From assembly GCA_030263805.2 (NCBI GenBank), contig CP136010.1:186001-250000 (forward strand): a stretch of DNA of 64,000 bases, given 5' to 3'. Below are positions 58,269-64,000 of this stretch, piece after piece (the first letter of the stretch is position 1; every line of letters starts with the position of its first letter). This DNA is from Pseudomonas sp. FeN3W (GTDB lineage: Bacteria; Pseudomonadota; Gammaproteobacteria; Pseudomonadales; Pseudomonadaceae). The notes under the pieces were generated by a model that saw nothing but the letters and a program-made list of their open reading frames with translations, searched no databases and was not told the origin of the DNA. A program made the position numbers and the translations under genes.

Positions 58269-59252
58269 ATGTCTGCCATTTCCCTGTTGATCTGCGATGA
58301 CTCCGCGCTGGCGCGCAAGCAGCTTCTCCAAGCGCTGCCTGCCGGCTGGCCGGTCGACGTCAGTCAGGCGGCCACCGGCCTCGAAGCGCTGGAGCAGGTC
58401 CGCCAGGGCGGCGTCGACGTCCTCTTGCTCGACCTCACCATGCCCGAGCTGGATGGTTATCAAGTCCTCGCGCAGCTGCGCGAAGAGCAGCTGCAGTGCA
58501 AGACCATCGTGATTTCCGCCGACATTCAGGATGAGGCCGTCCGGCGCGTCCTGGCCCTCGGCGCGCTGGCCTTCATCAAGAAACCCGCCGATCCGGTGCA
58601 TCTGCACCAGACGCTGGCCAGCCTTGGCCTGCTGGACGATGTCTCGTCACTGATCGCTAGGGTCGCGGGAGAAAAGATCGGTTTTCGCGATACCTTTCGT
58701 GAAGTGGTCAACATCGCCATGGGACGGGCTGCGGCGCTGCTGGCGCGTGTGCTGGGTGTGTTCATCCAGTTGCCGATTCCCAATGTAAATATTCTCGAAG
58801 TCGGCGAGCTGCATATGGCACTGGCCGATGCGGCGCGTGGCGAGAAGCTGACCGCCGTCTGCCAGGGCTACATCGGTGGCGGTATCGCCGGCGAGGCGCT
58901 GCTGCTGTTCCATGACTCCGAAGTGGCCGACATGGCGCGTCTGATGCGACGACAGGACTACCTGGAGATGGAGATGCTCCTGGATCTGTCGAGCCTGCTG
59001 ATCAGCGCATGCCTCAGCGGAATCGCCGAGCAGATCGAAGTGGTGTTTTCCCAGGGACACCCGCAGGTGCTGGGGCAGCACGCATCGATCGACGAGCTGA
59101 TCAGACTCAATAGCGCCCGATGGAAGAAGACCCTGGCAGTGGAGATCAGCTACAGCCTGGAAGGCCACGATATCCACTTTGACCTGCTGCTGTTGTTCAC
59201 GGAAGATTCGGTCGAGCTGCTGACGCGCAAGCTTGCCCACCTAATGGATTGA
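58269..59252 (+). CDS. Response regulator with C-terminal CheC/CheX-like domain
   Basis: This 327-residue protein has a receiver domain at residues 1-125 with the acidic pocket (ICDDSAL), phospho-acceptor Asp in LLLDLTMPELDGY, and Lys in FIKKPADP. The C-terminal part resembles CheC-type phosphatases: FREVVNIAMGRAAALLA carries the E-x2-N motif, while the second copy (LLDLSSLLISACLSGI) lacks a clear E-x2-N. Such proteins dephosphorylate response regulators. The diguanylate cyclase gene follows after two bases, so the pair probably controls cyclic-di-GMP. Confidence 0.86.
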   Translation: MSAISLLICDDSALARKQLLQALPAGWPVDVSQAATGLEALEQVRQGGVDVLLLDLTMPELDGYQVLAQLREEQLQCKTIVISADIQDEAVRRVLALGALAFIKKPADPVHLHQTLASLGLLDDVSSLIARVAGEKIGFRDTFREVVNIAMGRAAALLARVLGVFIQLPIPNVNILEVGELHMALADAARGEKLTAVCQGYIGGGIAGEALLLFHDSEVADMARLMRRQDYLEMEMLLDLSSLLISACLSGIAEQIEVVFSQGHPQVLGQHASIDELIRLNSARWKKTLAVEISYSLEGHDIHFDLLLLFTEDSVELLTRKLAHLMD

Positions 59253-59254
59253 GC

Positions 59255-60211
59255 ATGAGCAATTCTGCCGAGTTGAACGAGCTTCACTGGTTGCTGGCGA
59301 TCGTCCAGAGCATCGACGTGGGCGTCGTCGTGCTGGACCGCGACTACCGTGTCGAGGTCTGGAACACCTTCATGGAGAACCGCTCCGGCTTGCAGCCGGA
59401 GAATGCGCGCAATCGGTCGTTCTTCACGCTGTTTCCCGAAGTCGATGAAGACTGGTTCCGCCGCAAGGTGGAAAGCGTGATGACCCTCGGTACGCCTTCT
59501 TTCACCATCTGGGAGCAGCGCCCTTATCTGCTGCGCTTCAAGAACTACCAGCCGATCACCGGACTGGAAGACTTCATGTACCAGAACACCACGCTGCTGC
59601 CTCTCAAGGGCGTCAATGGCAGCATCGACCAGGTGTGCCTGATCATCTATGACGTCACCGATGTCGCCGTGAACCGGCGCCAGTTGCAGGCGGCGAATGC
59701 CGAACTGCAGCGTCTTTCCAGCACCGACCGGCTGACCGGGCTCTATAACCGCGGACACTGGGAAGAGATGCTCCGCCTCGATTACGCCCGTCATCGTCGC
59801 TATGACAGCCAAGCGGCTTTGGTCATGTTCGATATCGACCACTTCAAGGCGATCAACGACACCTATGGACACCAGGTGGGCGACACCGTGATTCAGCAGG
59901 TCGCGGAACTGATTCGCGAGAATCTGCGCGATTCGGACGTGGCTGGCCGCTACGGCGGTGAAGAGTTCGTGGTGCTGCTGCCGGACACCGACAAGCAAGG
60001 TGCAATGACCTTTGCGGAACGTTTGCGGCATGCGGTGGAAAGCCGCGAGGTTCAGCACGAGCAGCACCGTATTCGCTTCACCATCAGTCTGGGTGTCGCG
60101 GACCTCAGCGTCCCCACCCACAGTCATGCGCAACTGATCGAATGGGCCGATTCGGCGCTCTATGCATCGAAGGCGGCCGGTCGCAATCGCGTCACATTGC
60201 ATCAGCCCTAG
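59255..60211 (+). CDS. PAS-GGDEF diguanylate cyclase
   Basis: This 318-residue protein has an N-terminal PAS-like sensor (about 5-130, IVQSIDVGVVVLDRDYRVEVWN) and a GGDEF domain with active site RYGGEEFVVLLPDTD. An RxxD inhibitory site lies five residues upstream (RDSD), so product feedback is likely. The start chosen is ATG 59255. The stop codon TAG (60209-60211) lies inside the left arm of the inverted-repeat element at 60208. Confidence 0.93.
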   Translation: MSNSAELNELHWLLAIVQSIDVGVVVLDRDYRVEVWNTFMENRSGLQPENARNRSFFTLFPEVDEDWFRRKVESVMTLGTPSFTIWEQRPYLLRFKNYQPITGLEDFMYQNTTLLPLKGVNGSIDQVCLIIYDVTDVAVNRRQLQAANAELQRLSSTDRLTGLYNRGHWEEMLRLDYARHRRYDSQAALVMFDIDHFKAINDTYGHQVGDTVIQQVAELIRENLRDSDVAGRYGGEEFVVLLPDTDKQGAMTFAERLRHAVESREVQHEQHRIRFTISLGVADLSVPTHSHAQLIEWADSALYASKAAGRNRVTLHQP

Positions 60212-60375
60212 GGTCTGTTCCCGTTTCGTCGCAAGCCGCGTTGCTGCGCCAAATGGCGCCATGACCGGGCGGCGTTCCGCAAGGCGCGGGACGCAGGTAA
60301 TGGTGGTTCCCTTGCCAAGTCCCGCAACGCCGCATGGCTCCGGCGCGGCCGCGTGCGAACGGGAACAGACCCTAG
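60208..60375. repeat. 168-base MITE-like element with perfect 18-base inverted repeats
   Basis: CTAGGGTCTGTTCCCGTT at 60208-60225 is matched by its exact complement at 60358-60375. The interior is GC-rich with no coding frame. It sits exactly between two convergent genes and supplies the stop codon of the cyclase. Such sequences behave like non-autonomous insertions or intergenic repeats; its copy number in the genome is unknown to me. Confidence 0.75.
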
Positions 60376-60379
60376 CGCT

Positions 60380-61480
60380 TCAGCCTGCCGCTTTGCGAAG
60401 GAAGACCAGCAAAGAGACCTCTTCGGCACTGAGCCACTTGCGTTTGCGCGCTGTGCGCAGATCAGCCAGCCCGCCTGCACTGAAAGCTTGCAGAATCGCC
60501 GGGTGGATGTAGCACTGGCGGCAGACCGCAGGGGTGTTGCCCAGTTGGCTGGCGACCTGCTTCACCGTCTCGACCAGATTCTGCTTGGCGATGGCTTCCG
60601 TGGATGCGTCCAGCTTGCGTAGCCGTTCCAGTGCCAGCGCGCTTCCCGCCCAGGTGCGATAGTCCTTGGCGGTGAAGTCGCAGCCGGTCATCTGGCGAAG
60701 ATAGAGGTTCACGTCGTTGGAGCTGACCGCGCGGCGCTGGCCGTCTTCATCCAGGTACTGAAAAAGCTGCTGACCCGGCAGCTCCATGCAGCTGCGCATC
60801 AGCCTGGCCAGCCGGCGGTCGCGCAAGGTGACTGCGTGCTCCACGCCACTCTTGCCTCGAAAGTGGAAGCGGATCGAGGTTCCTTTGACATCCACATGCC
60901 GCGTACGCAGGGTCGTCAGCCCGTAGGAACGGTTGTCCCTCGCATAGCGAGAATTGCCGATCCGGATCAGGGTCGACTCCAGCAACATGACCACCAGCGC
61001 CATGACCTTCTCACGCGTCATGCCGGGGCTAGCCAGGTGTTTTTCCAGATCGCGGCGCAATTTCGGCAAGGCTTCACCGAATTCGAGCATTCGTTCGTAC
61101 TTGTCGCTGTCACGAATCTCTCGCCAGCGGGCGTGATAGCGGTATTGCTTGCGGCCACGGGCGTCGCGGCCGGTCGCCTGAAGATGTCCCTGAGCATCGG
61201 GACATATCCATACGTCACGATAAGCGGGCGGAATCGCCAGCTTGTTGATACGACGGATTTCGTCCTCGTCGCGAATGCGCTCGCCGTTGGGCTCGAAGTA
61301 AACGAATTTGCCGCGCTGTCGCCTGCGGCGGATGCCTGGCTGGGAATCATCGACGTAATGCAGGTCCGGCGGCAGTGTCGGGCACAACAGCGTACCGGTG
61401 TCGCCGGTTTCGTCGGCAGGAACAGGGCGAGCGCCCTCGGCCAGAGGCACCGGGTCGTCCATCAGGGTGTCGTTGCGCAT
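60380..61480 (-). CDS. DNA topoisomerase IB
   Basis: This 366-residue poxvirus-type topoisomerase relaxes supercoils through a 3'-phosphotyrosine link. The catalytic region has Arg in IRIGNSRYA, Lys in HFRGKSGVE, Arg in KDYRTWAGS and the nucleophile Tyr in GNTPAVCRQCYIHPAIL. An N-terminal clamp domain precedes it (GKFVYFEPNGERIRDEDEIRRI). Bacterial members are accessory to TopA/TopoIV. It ends next to the inverted-repeat element and converges on the cyclase gene. Confidence 0.93.
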   Translation of the reverse strand: MRNDTLMDDPVPLAEGARPVPADETGDTGTLLCPTLPPDLHYVDDSQPGIRRRRQRGKFVYFEPNGERIRDEDEIRRINKLAIPPAYRDVWICPDAQGHLQATGRDARGRKQYRYHARWREIRDSDKYERMLEFGEALPKLRRDLEKHLASPGMTREKVMALVVMLLESTLIRIGNSRYARDNRSYGLTTLRTRHVDVKGTSIRFHFRGKSGVEHAVTLRDRRLARLMRSCMELPGQQLFQYLDEDGQRRAVSSNDVNLYLRQMTGCDFTAKDYRTWAGSALALERLRKLDASTEAIAKQNLVETVKQVASQLGNTPAVCRQCYIHPAILQAFSAGGLADLRTARKRKWLSAEEVSLLVFLRKAAG

Positions 61481-61540
61481 GTATGACCGTTCCCGCGATG
61501 GCCTCGCCGGGGTAGCTACCGGCGAGGCTGTTGGATGGGA

Positions 61541-61705
61541 TCAACTGTCCTTTTCATTGCTGTTGCGCATCAACAATCGAATGGCTGCGACCAGCTCGTC
61601 GATGGCCTCGCGATAGAGCTCGGGTTTGGCTTCGGTTTCAGCCTGATCGGCATGTTTGCGCGCGGTGTCGAGGTGATCGTTGATCGATGAATAGTCGCCA
61701 AGCAT
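61541..61705 (-). CDS. Small hypothetical helical protein
   Basis: This 54-residue protein starts at ATG 61705 behind a GGAG site. It is entirely helical and charged (HLDTARKHADQAETEAKPELYREAIDELVAAIRLLMRNS). It lies 60 bases before the topoisomerase IB gene on the same strand and may be co-transcribed. No family is recognised with certainty. Confidence 0.65.
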   Translation of the reverse strand: MLGDYSSINDHLDTARKHADQAETEAKPELYREAIDELVAAIRLLMRNSNEKDS

Positions 61706-61807
61706 GGTGTGCTCCTGCTGTAGGTAGTAGAGAAGGCGTACCCCGGAAGCGGGTTCCGGCGCCTCTAACAACTGACCGGCCAGCTGGATGGCGGTTCTGA
61801 CCGTGTA

Positions 61808-62500
61808 TCAGCGCGATCTCAGCGTGGAAAGCGCCTTCGACCAGGTCGGATTGGAACACCGCGGACATTGTTGGGTTTGCTGGCTATCCAGCGCCTGGGG
61901 GAAGCCGCAGCGGCTGCAAGCGTACATGCCGGCCGCCGGCACCTGGTGGAAGCTCGGTCTGTATTCCGGCGGGAGGACGGACAATCCTGGGCGTACTGCA
62001 TGGTCTTCATGGAAAAACAGGCTGACGTTGCCATCGTTCTCGAGAATGCCGAGCCTGACCTGGCCAAGATGCTCGACCCCTTGCTGGCGCAGTTCCATGA
62101 AGAACTCATCGGCAGAAATGTTCAGACTGTCGAGGCTACGCAGCTCATAGATGCCATCGCGAATGATGGTGACGGGACGGCCTTCGAGCCAGGTTCCGAA
62201 TCGCGGGCTGCGATTCATGAAGAACACGGTGAGGCGGTACAGCGCCAGTAGGGTGGCGAATACCGCTGCGACCGGCAGCAACGGCACGTCTTCGTAGAAT
62301 GAAACGTCGCCGGCGGCGGAACCGAGGGTCAGGATGATCACCAGCTCGAACACCGAAAGCTGGCGAATGCCGCGACGGCCGCTGACCTTGAGAAAGACGA
62401 ATACGGCGACGAAGGCAAGCAATGCCCGCAACGCGACTTCGGCGACGAACATCAAGGGAAATTCGTGCAGAAGCATGCGCTGCATGTCGAAGGGGGTCAT
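61808..62500 (-). CDS. YetF/DUF421 membrane protein with C-terminal zinc ribbon
   Basis: This 230-residue protein has three N-terminal membrane helices and the family cytoplasmic domain (VTIIRDGIYELRSLDSLNISADEFFMELRQQGV). It ends in a zinc-ribbon-like tail (CSRCGFPQ, then CPRCSNPTW), which is an unusual addition. ATG 62500 is preceded by GGAGGG. The family is linked to spore and envelope traits in Firmicutes; its role here is unknown. Confidence 0.85.
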   Translation of the reverse strand: MTPFDMQRMLLHEFPLMFVAEVALRALLAFVAVFVFLKVSGRRGIRQLSVFELVIILTLGSAAGDVSFYEDVPLLPVAAVFATLLALYRLTVFFMNRSPRFGTWLEGRPVTIIRDGIYELRSLDSLNISADEFFMELRQQGVEHLGQVRLGILENDGNVSLFFHEDHAVRPGLSVLPPEYRPSFHQVPAAGMYACSRCGFPQALDSQQTQQCPRCSNPTWSKALSTLRSR

Positions 62501-62575
62501 CTTGAATCGTCCCTCCAAGGGCTCCGGTGCGATCTGTCAGGCCCGGCTCGTAGCCGATGTCGGTGCCCATCATGC

Positions 62576-62857
62576 TCAGCTCGCGGCTGCTATCTCGAAT
62601 TCCAGGTTGATTCCGTCACCGCTGCCGTCGCCGACAACCGAGCCGGTTGCGGGCTTGTGGCTGACAGTCCGACCGTCATAGAAATCGCTCAGGTGCCGCT
62701 GTGCGATGTCGCCGATATGCGTGATCAGGCCCGGAATCTGGGCATCTCGCGGCACGATGAAGTGCAGTGTGACGGTATGGGCGCCAGGGTCTTGCGGAAG
62801 GTCGGCGAGGCCGCAGCTTTGCCATTGATCGTTGACGTACGCTTCTGCACCTTTCAT
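62576..62857 (-). CDS. Conserved hypothetical protein
   Basis: This 93-residue soluble protein (AEAYVNDQWQSCGLADLPQDPGAHTVTLHFIVPRD, then GLITHIGDIAQRHLSDFYDGRTV) has no motif I recognise. It precedes the YetF-like gene on the same strand by 75 bases. AGGAGA upstream of ATG 62857 supports translation. Confidence 0.65.
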   Translation of the reverse strand: MKGAEAYVNDQWQSCGLADLPQDPGAHTVTLHFIVPRDAQIPGLITHIGDIAQRHLSDFYDGRTVSHKPATGSVVGDGSGDGINLEFEIAAAS

Positions 62858-62950
62858 GAGCTTCTCCTGTTTCGCGTGTTGCTGTTAGGACCGTCAAACA
62901 CGTGAATGGATCAGTAGAGCAGTTGGCGTAGCCGAGTTCAGGGCATGAAA

Positions 62951-62979
62951 AAAGGCCTGGGGCACCGCCGCAGGCCTTT
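62951..62979 (-). terminator. Rho-independent terminator
   Basis: AAAGGCCTG and CAGGCCTTT form a perfect 9-base stem around an 11-base loop; A tracts on the left give a T tract on the minus-strand transcript. It lies 18 bases past the stop of the gene at 62997. Confidence 0.85.
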
Positions 62980-62996
62980 GTTCGTGCAAGCCACGG

Positions 62997-63266
62997 TTAC
63001 TCTGGCATGTGCCAGGGCGACAGGTGCGCGCCGTCGCGGCTCAGCTGTGCGCGAGTCTGTTCCAGGGTTTCGCCGAGCTTCACTGGATCGGTGAATACGC
63101 TGCTGGACATCTTGCAGCGGCCTAGCAGACGGGCCTCGTCGCGGTCGACGACGGTGATGCTGACTTCACCGTTTCCTTCGGGCAGGGTCCAGGCAACGCA
63201 CTGGAATGGCTTGAACGCGCGGTCGGTGATCAAAAGGGCTTCGTTGATACGCAGCGGGGTGTGCAT
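62997..63266 (-). CDS. Conserved hypothetical protein
   Basis: This 89-residue protein begins MHTPLRINEALLITDRAFKPFQCVAW and has a beta-rich core (GEVSITVVDRDEARLLGRC). It is compact, soluble and typical of small pseudomonad proteins of unknown role. Its own terminator follows at 62951-62979. Confidence 0.68.
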   Translation of the reverse strand: MHTPLRINEALLITDRAFKPFQCVAWTLPEGNGEVSITVVDRDEARLLGRCKMSSSVFTDPVKLGETLEQTRAQLSRDGAHLSPWHMPE

Positions 63267-63665
63267 GGGGCATGTCTCTCTGTGTGATACCCAAAATACC
63301 TGCAGCCAAGCTCGTTGGCGTTGGCCTTACATTGCAGTTGATGTACCCAGAGGACTGACGAGTCACATGCGAGTTCGAAAAAATTTGAAGGGCTTTGCAA
63401 TTAGCCAAAAGTATAACGTTGACGCCTGGCCGGGTCGGCTTAGTACCTTGGAGCTAACTCCCTGTAAATATTGAAGAACTTCGCAACGCCTCATGCAGCG
63501 TGGGGGAAACCGGTCAGGCGCAAAAAAATCCCGTGCGACAACCTGTCGCGACGGGAAATGTGTCGAATCTCGAAGGGCGTGCTCCGCGGTGGAGCGTGGG
63601 GCGGGGCGCCTGCTTCGTCGAAGTGCCTGCGGCCTGCTCATCTGGCGGGTCGCAGGCAGGCGGTA
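63267..63665. other. Intergenic region with chemoreceptor terminator
   Basis: No gene could be supported in this 399-base stretch; an open frame near 63363-63641 on the minus strand has random-looking sequence. It holds the terminator at 63522-63556 and the promoter of the gene starting at 63266. Confidence 0.4.
63522..63556 (-). terminator. Rho-independent terminator of the chemoreceptor gene
   Basis: On the minus strand TCCCGTCGCGAC pairs with GTCGCACGGGA with one bulge and is followed by T7. It lies about 110 bases downstream of the chemoreceptor stop. Confidence 0.75.
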
Positions 63666-64000
63666 TCAGACCTTGAACTGGCTCAGCAGACGGTTCAGCT
63701 GGTCTGCGAGCTCGCCAAGGCGCTTGCCGGCTTCACTGGACTGCTCGGCAGCCAGGGTGCTTTCCTGTGCCAGTCCGGCCGCCTGGGTGACGTTCTGGTT
63801 GATGTCTTCGACCACGTGGGACTGTTGCAGCGTGGCGCTGGCGATCGATGCGTTCAGACCCGAGAGGTTGCGCAGTGCCTGGGCGATCTCGCCAAGGCTC
63901 TCGCCGGCCTGGCTGGCCTGCTCCACGGTGAGCTGGGAGGCGCGATTGCTTTCCATGATCACGTTTACCGCAGCGCCGGAGTTCTTCTGCAGGCGTTCGA
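63666..64000 (-). CDS. Methyl-accepting chemotaxis protein, C-terminal part
   Basis: The frame enters from the right edge, and the last ~111 residues are visible. The coiled-coil signalling repeat (SNRASQLTVEQASQAGESLGEIAQAL, then QQSHVVEDINQNVTQAAGLAQESTLAAEQSS) and the C-terminal end LNRLLSQFKV are typical of Pseudomonas MCPs. It would sense a ligand and control CheA. The sensor domain is outside the window, so the ligand is unknown. Confidence 0.93.
   Translation of the reverse strand, partial: ERLQKNSGAAVNVIMESNRASQLTVEQASQAGESLGEIAQALRNLSGLNASIASATLQQSHVVEDINQNVTQAAGLAQESTLAAEQSSEAGKRLGELADQLNRLLSQFKV

Noticed and set aside
63363..63641. Open frame of 92 codons before the chemoreceptor gene
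   Set aside because: It runs across the chemoreceptor terminator and has random-looking sequence.

Overview
The window is chromosomal DNA from a Pseudomonas-type gammaproteobacterium, most likely of the P. stutzeri (Stutzerimonas) group. Gene order (mltD-gloB-methyltransferase-rnhA-dnaQ-ldcA-fimL-nudC, then sohB, cysI, metH, cti, nfuA) matches the conserved Pseudomonas backbone as I remember it. GC-rich coding DNA and a phosphite-oxidation operon almost identical to my recollection of P. stutzeri WM88 ptxABCDE support the assignment. No rRNA, tRNA or CRISPR array was seen.

Backbone, 1-6582: a partial peptide-type solute-binding protein, an HDOD regulator, MltD, GloB, a methyltransferase and RNase HI.

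Island, about 6606-24893 (18.28 kb): a mobile element is inserted inside codons 4-6 of dnaQ. The original dnaQ start (ATG at 6597) is stranded 14 bases after rnhA. The 9-base sequence GTAGTGCTG occurs at 6606-6614 and again at 24885-24893, where the dnaQ frame resumes behind a new 5' end supplied by the element. The element carries three tandem tyrosine recombinases plus a small coiled-coil protein (Tn554/RIT-like), copies of GTTTACATTTT at both ends, an ABC-three-component-like set (nuclease-like protein, middle component, SMC-like ATPase), ptxABCDE, a frameshifted CysQ-like phosphatase, a small unknown protein and an XRE regulator. The ATPase gene is broken by an exact 5-base tandem duplication; removing one copy restores a 995-residue frame.

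Backbone, 24852-38779: dnaQ, lysine decarboxylase, a crotonase, FimL, NudC, a TauE-type permease, a small membrane protein, a minus-strand lipid/acyl-related set (SDR, phosphotransferase, SCP2, histidine phosphatase), SohB, an AcuI/YhdH-type oxidoreductase and a 33-residue ORF.

A decayed IS4-family element (38805-39873, 12-base target duplication) splits a terminator. The rest of the window, 39921-64000, is ordinary housekeeping: DUF934/CysI, small membrane proteins, an LRR-kinase, an RlmN-like radical SAM protein, transporters, an NadR-kinase/PnuC pair, an acyltransferase, MetH, Cti, NfuA, a CheC-type response regulator with a diguanylate cyclase, a 168-base inverted-repeat element, topoisomerase IB, a YetF-like protein and the end of a chemoreceptor.

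The island would let the host import and oxidise phosphite to phosphate as a phosphorus source. It also carries an anti-phage-type locus that appears switched off by slippage in this copy.
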